A DNA stretch of 64,000 bases from Poecilobothrus nobilitatus (GCA_947095535.1 OX352774.1:78616416-78680415), one strand, 5' to 3'. Counted from the stretch's first letter, positions 37,976 through 51,180 are shown. The notes: generated by a model not told the origin, from the letters alone. Numbers and translations: made by a program.

Positions 37976-40900
37976 AATTAAAAAAAATATTTTTCAGCAC
38001 ATCAGAATATTTTGATTTTGGTTTTGAGATCTAAGAGTACACATATCTTCAGCTTCCTTAATAATAGTGGTATGAGGATAGGAAGCTTTTTATCTTCATT
38101 TATAATAATGGTATGAGGATACGTTGACCAATTTCAGAAATCAGTTTAATAAATTGTATTATTGAAACTAAAAGCATTTTAGTTAAAAAAATTGCACCCA
38201 CTTATGTTTTAAATTATATACAACTTAATTTAATTTAATGAATATGACCGCAACAGATTACCTGACAGTTTTCAGCAAATTAAATAGGCCGTCTTCCTGT
38301 TAAAGAATTTCGATAAAAAGATCCCCGTTATTGCGTTATATTCTGAAATACAGAGTTAAATTTTATAATGTATCACTATATAATGTATATTTTCTCGTAC
38401 ATTTTAATTTAAAAATCAGACCAATATAATCTTTCTGTATTTTCCAAGTAAATCTTCAAAAGATACGAAGAAAATCTAAGCTCTCTTAGTAGGTAGTTTA
38501 TGATTTGCATCGACTAAAATCATTGCTCCCGTATCCAGAATGTAGAAAAAGCGCATTAACTGCAGGAGTAGTAATACAAAAGCTACACGGATAAGAGAAA
38601 GGAAAGAATGCACCACCTATTATGAATAAACCTACAATAGCTATCGCATTCTTTCAAAGCGGCCTCTACAACTATTATTAACTCTTTAGAAACTAAATGG
38701 TAACTCTCCTGGTAAACATCGTAAAAAACTAAGAATAAAAAGAACTAAAAAAATTAAAATGAATTTAAGTATCATTAAAAAAATATAAAAGATCGACAAA
38801 TATTTGTCTTATAAAAGCGTGGAAAACAATATGTAAGAGTTGACTCCGACGAAAAATGCCTTGATTATAACATCTATCAATAATAAAGATAATCAGAAAA
38901 TATCCGGCAATAAATTATTTGTTGCAAACATTTGAAGAAAGGTTCTTCTTTCTCTCGGAAACAAAATAAACGATTTCCGTCTTGTTTTTAAAACTTATCG
39001 AACATTTTCTGTTATGACGTTTATTTTTTAAATAGGTTTATGTAAAAAATTGTTCGAAAATTCATACTTAGAACTTTTATATCAACCTTTTTCAGTGAAG
39101 TTTAAAAATTTTTTTTTATATTTTGGAAATTTGCACAAAAATTTATCTTCTATTTGAATTTTTTTTATTTTTTTTTTTTTTGTTATAAAAATAATACAAG
39201 ACAATTTTTTGCTTTTTGGTTTTTTTTTTTATTTTAAAGTCTCTATACAAAATAAAATTCTCTTCAATTTATTATTTTTATAAGTTATTTTTACTCATTT
39301 GTTTTTCTCTATTTTTGTACTTTTTAAGTACCCAACTCATAACAGAACACAACATTCAACAACAAAATGAAAAAAAATAAAAGAAAAACAAAATGTTCTT
39401 CAAGTGTATTAAGTGAAACCACCATCAACATACATTTCCACCATCAAAATATTCCCATTACAATTTATTTGAAATCCGCGCCGCCACCATAAATACCGTT
39501 ACTATAACTCACAACCCTAAAAAAAAATATACTCGTTTCGAAACAATTTCAAAATTTATCATCAGCTCAATTGAAATAAAAAATTAAAATAAAAAAAAAA
39601 CAAAGTAAAAAATTTTCAAAAACTAGGCAGACAGAATTAACAAATACATTCACATTTAGAATATTATATACTATATTTCCAATGGTCTGGCCACTCTGGA
39701 TGTATACATGAGTGTATACTTTAATAGGAAAACAAATTTGATATTTTGACGGCTGAAAACTTTAAAACAAGAAAGAGAGAAAAAAAAAAAGTAATAAAAA
39801 GCAAGAGAGAGATGAATGATTGAAGTTGCATTAAAATAAGAGGAATAGTTTTAGGGAAATACTTCCGTTTATCGATATATGAATTAAAATTATGACAAAT
39901 TTTGTGATAAAGGTTAACAATTGGAAATTTCCTAAGACTTGATTATAGTTTTGAAGAAATTGTAATGGAGAATAGAATGTTGGAAAAGTAAATGAGGTAG
40001 AATATTAGCTTTACTTTGTAGATAAATTATTTAAAAATAAGCAATAAGGATTTCTTTAGGATTGTTGTTAAAATTTTAATTGTTGAATTTTAAATTGTTA
40101 AAGAAAATTTTAATTGTTGTAAATTGTAAACCTGTTTTAAATTCAACTTAGCAATAGTATGGAATTTGCTATAAGGAATTTATAAAATTCCTACTAGATA
40201 ATATGATTATTTTAAGGTATGATCCATTAAACGTTTTTTGTAATATAAAAAGAAGATTATTTTTAAAAGCTTAACTCTTCGAATTTCGGAAGAATTACAA
40301 ATATCAGCCTATTAGACTAGTTCAAATATCAGCCTATCCGATTACATTGAAAAAAATCCCTATAATTTTTTATTTACTTTTTATTGTTTCTTTCGTTGTA
40401 TCGTTATAGAAAAACAAACATGGAAAAAATTGAAAATACATAATATTTATTATGCATTTGCATGATTGTATGTACAGGCGGTTATACAAATATGCACTGG
40501 TATGCATACAAAAGGAATTGAAATATAAAAAAAAAAAAAAACTCAATGCTAAAGACTTTTCATTTCATTTACTGCTGGTATTTGTTTTTATTTTTTTTTA
40601 TTCTTCCAACTTAAATTTTTTTTTTTTCATTCTTTTCATTTTAATTTTCCGGTAGTTTTTCATTTTGTTATTTTTTTTAATTTTAAAAAAAGAAAATTTT
40701 TTTTTTATTTAATATTTTTGTTTTTTTTTTTTTGTCAAATGCATTTGACGTTTACCTTTGAGACAGTTCATATCTTAACTACGAACTATAAACTATCAAA
40801 AAAAATAAAATAAAATATTAACGGGACTATTTTTTTTTTGAATCGGAAAATCGCATTTGCTTTTGTAAAAGGAAAAGTAAGGAAACTATAACAACGTTCA

Positions 40901-41947
40901 ACGTTCGATTTTACTTAACAAAAATAAAGGAATGCCGGGAGCAATTACAAAAAAAAAACAAATATAAAATATAAATAATATTTAAATTTTGACAGATAAA
41001 CAGTATAAAGGGATCTATCAATCAATCATAAAATCAAATATGAAAATATATTGTTTTTCAATGATATTTTATTTTTATTTTTTTTTGTTTTTTTTTTTTT
41101 TGTTTTACTTACATATAATTCAGTGCAATTACTAAAAATGAAATACTAAGGAAGAAAATATAGCAATATTGTTACATTTTATTCGATTTTAGTTAAACGG
41201 AATATTAGGAGAGGAAATACAGTTATATTTTTTTGTTTTATTTTTTATATTTTTATTTCTGAATGCCTTTAAGTGAATTTTAATTTAAAGATGGGAAAAG
41301 AATGTGATGTGAAATGTCAGTCATAGGTGACATTTATACATTACATTTAAAATAATGATTGTTCTTTATTTTATATATTACCGTTTTATGTGTGCAACAC
41401 GTCTTGTCAAAAAGTCAATTGAGCTTTTAAATTTTTTTAAATGTTATTGGTTTTTTTTCACTATATGCATTTTTTTTTAATTGAAAATAACCCAAAGGAT
41501 TATGGCAACTGTCTGATAAACAACAATAATACACCTGTTGAATAAAGAGGATGTTTTATTGTGAAATAAATATAAAACGATTAAATCAATCTTTTGAAAT
41601 CAATAAATTGATATTATTTATATATAGGTAAAATATTATAATCAAAAAAAAAAATTGTGATAAAGATGAAATGAAGTTGAAATTAAAATAAAATGACATG
41701 CAGTTTTAATTAAAGTGTCAAAGTTATTTATTTGAAAAATTACACTAGATGAAATAATTTCTATTGTTCTGTTTTTTATTTTTTTGTTTGATATTAAATA
41801 TTCAAGTGAAGTGTTAAAAAATTATTTTGAAATATTTTTAAATAAAAATTAAAATTAACCGAAAGTTCAATTAAGTGAAAAAATTTAAAAAATTGAATAT
41901 TAATAAAATTAATTCGAAAATTTATTTTAATATAAAATAATACTAAA
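37976..41947. other. A+T-rich region between the gene and the possible exon
   Basis: No repeat family recognised. Slightly higher G+C patches (38440-38720, 39420-39520, 39650-39720) have no identified coding frame. If the ATG at 41948 is real, the right end of this stretch (about 41200-41947) would be its promoter and 5' untranslated region; no TATA box or initiator can be singled out in such A+T-rich sequence. Confidence 0.35.
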
Positions 41948-42043
41948 ATGGGTAAATTTTTTCAATACAAAAAATTGAAAAATGAAAATTATTTGGATCA
42001 AAATGTTATAGGTGGATTTATGAGAACTTTATTACATAAAAAG
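41948..42043 (+). CDS. possible first coding exon of an unidentified gene
   Basis: The ATG stands in a favourable context (TAAA-ATG-G). It opens 32 codons, MGKFFQYKKLKNENYLDQNV then IGGFMRTLLHKK, ending exactly at a consensus 5' splice donor AAG|GTAAGA (GT at 42044-42045), phase 0. The peptide is basic and hydrophilic with a mildly hydrophobic centre; the family is not recognised. The surrounding 4 kb is free of recognisable transposons, unlike the DNA further right. No second exon could be identified in the window, so the intron would be at least about 22 kb long or the exon is false. A chance ATG-to-donor frame of this length is quite possible. Confidence 0.35.
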
Positions 42044-42245
42044 GTAAGATAATTAAAGTGACAAAGTTCAATAATAATATAACAAAGTTCAATTTTGAAA
42101 AACTAACAAAAAAAGATTAAAAGATTAGAAAAGATTTAAAGAAATAAAATTTATTAAAATATTATAATTATTGTATATTACAATATTAAATATTATTATC
42201 AAATATTTTGATTTTGATTTAAAATTAATATATTTTACATAGGAA

Positions 42246-43412
42246 CCGGCCAGTTAGCAGCTTTCACTTGACAATTGAACATTTAATCAGTGAACATGTC
42301 ACAAAAAAATGCACTTAACAAAGCAAAATGTACAATTAGCAAAAAAATATTTAGCAAAAAAGACACTTAACAAAAAAACATTTACAAAATGGAGAATTAA
42401 CAAAAAGACATTTAACAACTTTAGAATTAACTTTAACAACACTTAGCAACTTGGACATTTGCTAAATTAGTCGCTTAATAACTTTCTTATAAATGGACAT
42501 TTGCCACCTTTTAACAATCAATAATTTAATTTTCAAATCTAACTATTATTTTACTATCTCTTTCATTGGCTGCATGAATCCGTGTCAAAAAATTATAATA
42601 TCAACGTAAACGTAAAGTTCATTTTTGAAAAAAAAATTTAGTTTTAAATAAATTTGCCAAAATAATGGAAAAAAAATTGTAGAAGTAATTGTAACGCCAT
42701 TTGTAACGCTATTTGACAGGTATTTTTGTTACCTTGGTAAATTAATATCAAAATTATATAAAGTTTTTAAATTTAGTATTTAAATTTACCGTTATGTGAA
42801 ATTTTGCAGGATATTTCTTTTTTCACAACTCCGGCACGCCTTTAGAAATCACGCGATAGAAATCTGAAATTTTAAGAAACGAAAAAAATTTTTAGAATTA
42901 TTCTTAGAAATTTTTTTTGTGACAGGGGGTGGCTATTACGGCTCAAAAATTGAAAATTTACTATATTTATAACTTAAGAACATGTACAAATTTTTCTTTG
43001 ACAAGACATAAAAATTAAAGCTCCAGTAATATATTTTTACGTATGTTAACGGTTTTTCTTAGTTATATAGGGTTCCGAACTTACAGGCCTCAAAATTTAA
43101 AAAAAATTCCTTTTTTTCACATTTTTTCTTATGACAGAAATTTTAAAATTTTGGTGTAGAGTCAAAATTATTCTAAACAGTTTGTATTGTCTTTTTGTAT
43201 TTGTATTTTTAATTCCCTTAATATTTGGACATTTAACTTTAATCAACAAAACACAATCAAATGCTAAGTTTCCATTTTCCCAAAAGTTTTTTTGTTAAGT
43301 GACTGTTTTGCTATATGTCCTTCTTTTATTTGTCTTTTTTACAAAATATCCAATGATAAAATGTCCAGTTGCTAAATGAAAGTTGTCAAGTGCGCCTTAC
43401 CCATTTTATATA
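42246..43412. mobile_element. foldback-like element with degenerate tandem-repeat arms
   Basis: The ends are inverted: CACTTGACAA at 42265-42274 and its complement at 43383-43392. Inside each, in mirror orientation, are degenerate repeats of a 16-18 base motif of the type ACATTTAACAAAAA or ACTTAACAAAAAAG (left about 42275-42500, right about 43205-43380). Long inverted arms made of short direct repeats are typical of foldback (FB/Galileo-like) elements. The centre (about 42690-43180) is occupied by HINE-C sequence, described separately. No transposase is visible. Confidence 0.5.
42690..43180 (+). mobile_element. HINE-C fragment inside the foldback-like element
   Basis: It contains AATTTACCGTTATGTGAAAT (42783-42801), CACAACTCCGGCACGCCTTT, ACAGGGGGTGG, and ATAAAAATTAAAGCTCCAGT, in the same order as the other HINE-C copies at 24.6 and 46.0-47.1 kb. 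Both ends are missing or decayed. Its place between mirror-image arms suggests insertion into, or capture by, the foldback-like element. Confidence 0.55.
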
Positions 43413-43899
43413 TTTTATTTCTATATAATATACAAATTAATATAATTAATATTATATCACTATTGCACATATCATTTTAACATGTTTTTTAGTAGGGCGT
43501 ATATACAACTATCCTTAATACTAGGTCCTGCTATCTCATTTAGTGATATAATTTTGTTATTTTTAATTATTATATTATATATTGTTATATTCTTTCAAAT
43601 TTTCATTTATAGTTACTTTCTTTTCTTATTTTAGATGTGGTAATTTCTCCTGAATTTGTAGGTAATCACTACTCACCTATTCTGCTGTATATTTTAATTT
43701 TTATCAATTTTATGTCTTTATTTGGCCGCGCAAAGTTTTTCACTGTTTATATTTTTAGTTAATATGAATATTATTACTATTTCCCTACTTCTTCTTTATT
43801 TAGTAAATATGAATATTATTTTACTTTGTTTTTGGGCTCTGCTCTATTTTATCTGAATTTTTAATTATCTATATTGCGTATCATTTAAACTGCTGTACC

Positions 43900-44212
43900 T
43901 TATAATCACTTTTAGACAAAATCTTATAATAGGCGGTATGATAATGCTGCTCTATCTTGTCTAATTCTCTATAAGAAAATATGGGACATCAACATACCTC
44001 CTCTATAATTGAACTCTTGCTTTGGCACTTGTTCATGAATACTTCAAGTTTTTGACTTATGTTGTTTGTAGTAAGCCAAGTCTCACTGCCATATAGAAGT
44101 GTTGGCGCATTACGTATATCTTATTACGTATTTCATTTTTACATATTGAATTAAGTTCGCCGTAAGCGGCTTTAAATCTTCTTAGCCTATTGTTTACATC
44201 TTCTTCTGTATC
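43900..44212 (-). pseudogene. non-LTR reverse-transcriptase C-terminal relic (RTE-like)
   Basis: Minus strand. TEEDVNNRLRRFKAAYGELN followed by SICKNEIRNKIY (44210 down to about 44115), then after a frameshift TLLYGSETWLTTNNISQKLE and VFMNKC (about 44105-44020). The pattern 'RI.KA..AFG.L..IWK ... LLYGSETW.LT......L..F...C' is the region after the reverse-transcriptase catalytic core in RTE-type and related LINEs. A stop follows soon after, and the rest down to about 43900 is badly decayed. The clade assignment is tentative. Confidence 0.6.
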
Positions 44213-46019
44213 TTCATTTGTTATGGTTTTTGTACTAATATTATTATTATTCTCATGGCTTTAGTTTTATTTATATTATTTTTATTTATAAGTATAATAA
44301 ATACAATATAGTAACATTGCTAACTGAATGTTTTTCAAATTAGTTAATGATTATTTCGTGTATAAACAAACTTCTAAAAGAAGAGTTTTCAATTAATAAA
44401 AAAAAACCGATTCTTTTATTATTATTATTATTAATTATGTCAATTTTATTTGACTTTTATTTTAAAGTTTTTATTTTTTTTTCAATGTTTTCAATGAAAA
44501 ATAATTCATAAACATTTTTTATCCTTGACAAAACGAAATATACTTTTTCTGCTCTACTCAACTTTCTGACTGTAACTACTCGTATAATCAACAACTACAA
44601 TAGAATTTTATTGATTAACGTCAAAATAAAAAACAAAAAACCAAAACAGAATGGAACATTTTTTTTTTGTTATTCGCATAATATCAAATTTCATTTACCT
44701 ATATTTTAAAAATACACGTTCTAATTAACAGAATCCAAAAATTAGAATTTTTTTTTTCAATGTTGAAAATATCTGTAAAATCCCTGTAAAAATGAAAATT
44801 TAGTTTATGCTCTATATAACAACGAGAACGTACACAAAAAAAAATATTAATTATATGCCTTTAGCAATCCAATCCAGGTCCGTTTATTTTTTCCCTTCAT
44901 TTGTTAATGATCTAATTTAAAAAAAAAAAACACAAAAGCACAATCCATTATCACAATTTCATCTAGATGAAATTCAATACATCTCTTGAGTCCCTTAAAT
45001 TCTATTTTATTTTTTGTTTTCGACACAGTCCATTAAACTATTAATTTCGTACATATGCAGTAGATTGTAATATAGAATAAAATAAGTTCTAATTGATTAA
45101 AATCAAATTTTCGATGGTTAAACATTACTTTGAGTTTAAAAATATTAAAAAAAAAAGGAAACTCCCTCCTTTTTTTAATTTTCAAAAATTCTGAAAACAT
45201 TGAAAAAGCACGTGACCTATACATAAGAATTTATTTATTCCTTGTATCCAGGTTAAATCAAATTAAAATTGGAAAATAAAAACTCTCAAAAAATAATTCA
45301 AGTAAAAAACTTTTTCTTCTTTTTTTTTTAAAAGTCCCTAAGGATTATTTTACTGTTATTGTTAACGGAATTTAATCGTTAACTGCACAGTTTTGATTTT
45401 TTGTTTTTTTTTTTGTTTTGTGTACTTATTTTAAAAATTTCAATATTTCGATAAGCGGAACAAAAGTGGCGGTTCTCTTTGAATCAACAATTAAATTAAC
45501 AAAAAACAATTTTTTTTTTTGTTAAAGAGTTGCCATTTCATATCGATTTTTTTCTGCTGTCGAAATAAAAATAAATTTTTTTTTATTTCTTTATTTTTTT
45601 TTTTTGGTTAAATAAAAATGGTAGAAAAATCAATTGAATGTCTGACAACATAGTGAAGCCTAGACTCATAGAATTTCTATTTTATTATTTAATAATCTCA
45701 ATTTTTTGGTTTTACTCTTTCTACCTAAAGTCTGCTTTTGAAAACATTCACTGCCCCAACCCTTGTTTTTTTCCTAAATAATGAAAGAAAGAGTATTCTC
45801 TTTTGTACTGGAACTTGTAGCAAAACAAAAATCTCAATTTGGAAAATTAAAAAAAAAACAAGGTAGAATGTAAACCAACGGTTTTTAAAAGCGCACATTT
45901 CCAAAACACAATACAAACTGTTTAGAATTGTGACTTGCATAAAAATTTGAAAATTTAAAAAATAAAATTTAAGAAATTTTTTGTAATAAGAAAATATGTG
46001 AAAATAACACTTTTCTGGA
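44213..46019. other. A+T-rich non-coding sequence
   Basis: No gene seen. Homopolymer-rich, with a short (ATT)n run near 44420-44436. Confidence 0.4.
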
Positions 46020-47135
46020 ATTTTGAGAGGCTGTAAGTCCTTACTGGAGCTTTAATTTTTATGTCTTGCCGAAGAAAAATTTTTACAGGTGCTTAAGTTA
46101 CAGGTGACTAAAACTAGCAAATTTTCAATTTTTCAGCCCTAATACCTATTAAACAGGGGGTGGTGCAAAAAAATTTTCTAAGGAAACTTATATTAATTCT
46201 AAAAGTTCTTTCTTGTCTCAAAATTGCAGGTTCCTACCTAAAGGCGCGCCGGAGTTATGAAAAAAGAAATTTCATGCAAAATGTGGTTTTCACATAACGG
46301 TAAATTTACATAGTAAATTACAAAATATTGCACAATTTTGATATTGTTTTATATAGATAATAAAATTTCCGGTCTTTTGGCAGTTTTAGATTGCAAATCT
46401 ATTGCGCAGAGCCTGATATATATACATCCGAAAATGGGGATCTTTCGCAATTTTGAAGAGCTGCAACTTTGGAACCCTTTACAACTAAAATAAATCTTTA
46501 ACACACGTAAAAATATATTACTGTAGCTTTAATTTTTATGTCTTACAGAAGTAAAATGTGTACAGGTTCCTAAGTTACAGGTGTTTAAAAATAGTAAATT
46601 TTCAATTTTTGAGCCATAATAGCTCATAAACAGGGGATGGTCCAAAAAAAATTTTCTGAGCAAACTTACACTAATTTTAAAAGTTCGTTCTTGCCTCAAA
46701 ATTGCAAGCCTCTATCTAAAAGCGTGCCGGAGTTATGAAAGTAGAAAAATCATTGCAAAATTTGGTTTTCACATAACGGTAAATTTAAATACTAAATTTT
46801 AAATAATTGCATAATTTTGATATTAATTTACAAAGTTAAAAAAAATACCTGTCGAATAACCTTTTCAGATTGAAAAACTCTTAAGCAGAACATAAGATAT
46901 ATGCATTTAAAAATATGGCTTTTTCACAGTTTTAGGGGCTGCAACCTCGTACTGGATGGGGCTACATGAAAAAGTTGTTCCACAAAATTATTGTTTTTAT
47001 GAGACCTATCCATGGTTAAAATTTTGTTTTTCTATCTTTAACGGTGTAGAAGTTTTGTAAACAGACGGACGGACAGAGTGAAACTAATAAGCACATTTTT
47101 TCAAAATTTTTTTGGAAATGTGCTAAAAAAGTAAG
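46020..47135 (-). mobile_element. HINE-C, dimeric copy (two tandem 477-bp units)
   Basis: The block AGCTTTAATTTTTATGTCTT occurs at about 46048 and 46525, and all following blocks repeat in order with the same spacing: the tract GTTACAGGTG, CAGGGG(G/A)TGGT, GCCGGAGTTATGAAA, CACATAACGGTAAATTT at 46291 and 46770. The 5' end (minus strand, about 47135) is TTTTTTAGCACATTTCC. Next to it are TTTCACTCTGTC and a short GTCCGTCCGTC remnant (47058-47075 region). Non-coding. Confidence 0.65.
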
Positions 47136-50044
47136 AGAACAAAAAAGAACTTAAAAGACCGAAACCAGGTACTCAAAATGAATTGTTAAGTATTAGTAGA
47201 GGAAAAAAAAATTGTAAGTTTCTTTTCTTTGTTTTTCTTATGAGGTTTTTATTAATAAATCCTTTGCATTTCAAAGTAAAAGTATAATAAAAGGAATAAA
47301 AAATAGATTTTGCGAATTAAAATACAGGAAGTTTAAAAATTCGGATTAATAATTATGTTTCCAGTTACTGCTATAGTTTAGTGATTTTGATGTTTAAGAT
47401 ACCACAGTGCAATCACTGTGGTACAAATAAACTTTTTATTTATTTTGAATTAAAATAAATATTCTTTTTATTGATTATAGTGGTGTCTTCTTTTAACAGT
47501 TTTGAATTTTTAGTCTTGCTTTTTCGATTTTCATTCGGTTTCTAATATTAATACAATTCTTGATAAAACGAAATCAAAAATAAAAACTAAAAGTTATAAT
47601 TATAACTGAACAAAAAAAAACCTTTTTCATAGCCCGCTTTTTCTTTCAAACTAACCTTGTTTCTTCGTCTCTGAAATGTGCAAAAACACAAAATTTAACA
47701 TAACAATAAAAATATACTTAGTGAGGAGCGACTTTTTATATTCTGCACTGTTGACAAGTAATTTTCAGCCGTCTAATAAATATAAATATATTTTGTGTAA
47801 AAATTGTTCGTTAAAATACACTTAGCTTTTTCAATAATTTTTTTGAGATCTAGGATTCTATGACAGTATTAAGAAATAAGACACAGTTAAAAATAATTCT
47901 AAAATGTATTTTTTTACCACCCTGTCAAAAAAAATATATTGCATTTTTTAATAACAATTAAAAACGAATAAAACCTTTAAAATTATCAAATTTCAGCAGA
48001 ATACATTTTTTATAAATGGTGTGGAGTTATTCTTCTGCAAATTTTTAGTAAGTTCAAAAAAAAGAAAAATATTTTATGGTTTAAACTTTAAATAACTTTA
48101 TAAACCGAAAAAACTTTGATGCGCTGGACGAGGGCTAGCAACATAATGTACTAATCGAGGATTTCAAATTCAAATTGTGCACTGATAGAAAGTGTTTTTT
48201 AATTGGTAGACATAATTATAAAACAAATCCCTGTTCCCACCAAATATACTTAGTGTAAATATATTATAATATATAATATAAACAAAATAAATAATATTAT
48301 CTACTATATAAGTTATTAATAGTGTTCAACCTATAACGGCGTAAGCTATCGACGGTTTAGTAACTTTGCATTATCATAATCGTCTGATATGTAATATTAT
48401 AATAAATAAATAAAACCCTAACCTTCGAAAAAAAATGTCCCGAATGTATCTGTCTAAATAGCTTAATAGTTAATTTATTATTACCTATATATTAACATTA
48501 ATATACCTTCGTCCTATATATTAAAAGGATAAAAACGTATAGTAATCGTTCAAAAATCGAAATTAAGGGTTATTTTCAGGGTTTTTAGAGTTTTAGAATA
48601 CGAAAAAAAGAATTTTGAGTAATATTGTGTGCTTAATGAAATAAGTTGCTATTTAGCACACGGATTGTCAATGATTACCAGTTTGATGAAATATTGGCTA
48701 GGTCCAGCAATGAAAAATTGGAGCTTCCAAAACAAATTGACATCATATCCTATTTAGCACATATAATATAGTGAATTACTCAAATGCAATGAAACTTAGT
48801 TTACTTGATTTGAGCCAAAAATTTAATTTTATGTCAAATTTTTAGCTTAGTCCAAGAACTCTATATACGGACTTCATCAAGCTGAGAAAGCCCATAACTT
48901 AAAAACGATTTAATTCTTTTTTTTTTATCAAAGACTTTCAGTTAACTTTTGGAACAGATCCGACAAACTAAAATTACCGACAATTAAGTCAGCCTTCAAA
49001 CTCATTGAAACTATCTTCCACATTTCTGTTTTTTCAATATTTTAATTCATATTAAGTATGTTCTTTTTAAAATACTTTGAAGAAAGTATTACTACTACTA
49101 GTACTACCTTAGCATTTTATTTTGTAGATATTTACAAAAAGTTGTGGTTGTTCATTATTTGTTGCAAAACTTAAAAGGCTACATGTTATTCGGAAATGTT
49201 CCTCCCTTTAATTTCTCGTTTATTCTACTACGAATATAAAGGAATGGGGACGTTTACTTGATGTGGAAATAGCTATTTAAATCTGATGTCGATCATATAA
49301 TTATGTTTTGAAAGTTAAGAAACAAAAACATATTAATATTAAAATTGGTTAAAGTTTAGTTGTAGTATGTATCATTATTAGACTTCTTAATTTTAACGTT
49401 AGTGTATCGTTACCGTCACTGTTTTAGAAAATTTTTTATGACATCATATGACATTTTATAACAAGTTTTGAAGCTGGGAAATTTTCATAAACTAAATCTT
49501 AACTAAATTGGATTTGTATACCTTTAAAATCACCGTTTTAAAGTGGGATTTCAAATTTTTTTTTGATCAATTTTCTTTTATTAATGCTTTAATTCAATGA
49601 CTCTAGGAATCTTAACTTACATCTTAAGGTAAATATACAACAACAAAAAAAAAAGGAAGCCAACTTATCTTGAATGTTATGACTTTCTAAAAATATAAAT
49701 CAAATAAGAACTCACATTAATAGAATACTAAACCTTTATGAAAAAAATATAAAAACTAAAATTAAAATGAATTAAAATCCTGGAAAAATACAAAGGTAAG
49801 TGTATTAAAAGGAATTATATCTGAATTCGTCATGAACTAAACAAAACATGAGAATTTTTTTTGTTTATTTATTTTATATTTAATTTTATATATATTTTAT
49901 TTTTTTTTTGCTGGAATGGCTTCTTGAATTAAACAAATAAAGAAAAAAAAAAAACACAAAAAAATATCTATAATGCTCGTAAAAGGTTTCAAATTTCCCA
50001 AAAACAACAATAAGAATTAAAAATTTTGTGCAAAGTTTTTCTGT
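47136..50044. other. A+T-rich non-coding sequence with one perfect hairpin
   Basis: No gene recognised. A perfect 10-bp stem, TACCACAGTG / CACTGTGGTA, with a 4-base loop lies at 47400-47423. A good splice-donor-like sequence AAAG|GTAAGTG occurs at 49792-49801, but no convincing exon precedes it. Confidence 0.4.
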
Positions 50045-51180
50045 TTATACCCGTATAAACTATGTTCAAGGGTATAATAAATTTGCCATTACGTTTGTGA
50101 TACCTTAACGGAGTCGAGCTAGATATAGTGTCAAAGGTATGGATCGGCTCAGAATCGAATTCTGATTCGATTAAGCCATGTACGTCCGCCGGTCCGCACA
50201 ATAACTCAAAAAATAAAGGAGCTAGTAGGTTGAAATGTTTTTTACGTGATTTTTGCAAAAATTGTTAGTTTCGCTATTTAAATCCGGCATTTTCGGCCAC
50301 CGGATTCGAGTAGCTTCCATACAACTTCTTCCTTTATATGGAGTATTATTGAATATGTACTATTTATACTTAGTATTTATTGAAGTTAGGTATCTAAAAT
50401 TTTGCAAAATGGTGTCGAGTTACACGTTAACAACATCTGTAAAATTTGGTTGTGCTGGTGCAACAGATTCGGGTAGCTGCCATATAACTTCTCTTTTTAA
50501 ATGAAAACAACTCAGTATCTATTGAAGTTAGATATCTGAAATTTAGTGAAAAAGTGTCGAAGTACATGCCAACAATTTTTATAAAATTTGGTTAATCTAG
50601 ATCAGCTCGTTCAGGTTTCTTACACCACTTGGAACTTAATGAAGTTAGGCGTCTGAAATCTTTAAATGATGATCAAGTTTTATGGCAACAACTTCTGCAA
50701 AATTTGATTGTACTGATGCAACAAGTTCGGGTAGCTTGTTGCATCAGCACAATCAGCACAACCATAAAACTTTTCTTTTTAAATGAAAATACCTCTGATT
50801 CTATAGAAGCTAGGTATCTGAAATTTTGTAAAATGTTGTCGAATTTCATGCTACAACTCTTGTAAAATTTGGTTGGGCTAGAGCAGTAGGTTCAGGCTAC
50901 TTGCACCTTTTGAACTTTGTGAAGCTAAGCGTCTGAAATCTTACAAAAGATGATTAGGTTTTAGGGCAATAACTTCTGTAAAATTTGGTTATGCTACTGC
51001 AATAAATTAGCTGTTATACAACTCCACAATTTTCATAAATATATCTCGGTAGTTAACGTCGGAACTAAAATATCTGAAATTTTGTAAAAGCATGATCAAG
51101 TTTTATAGAAACAGGATATATTACGTTCATATGGGTATCCCAAAGTTGACACAGTCTACTCTACTGCACTCTTCCTTGTT
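50045..51180 (+). mobile_element. HINE-B, complete copy with internal tandem repeats
   Basis: It begins TATACCCGTATAAAC, with the inverted partner GGGTATA about 17 bases on. Then come AGTCGAGCTAGATATA, GTATGGATCGG and a GTACGTCCGCCGGTCCGC tract. The middle is built of six degenerate units anchored on GAAGYTAGGTATCTGAAAT at about 50381, 50523, 50640, 50804, 50920 and 51061 (spacing 142, 117, 164, 116, 141). The 3' end carries a near-match of the subterminal repeat (ATATGGGTAT), GTTGACAC, and the terminus CTGCACTCTTCCTTGTT. Small open frames inside (50253-50504, 50629-50865) are by-products of the repeats. Non-autonomous. Confidence 0.7.

Noticed and set aside
49785..49801. Strong splice-donor-like AAAG|GTAAGTG.
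   Set aside because: The preceding frames are closed within a few codons and no ATG or acceptor gives a plausible exon.
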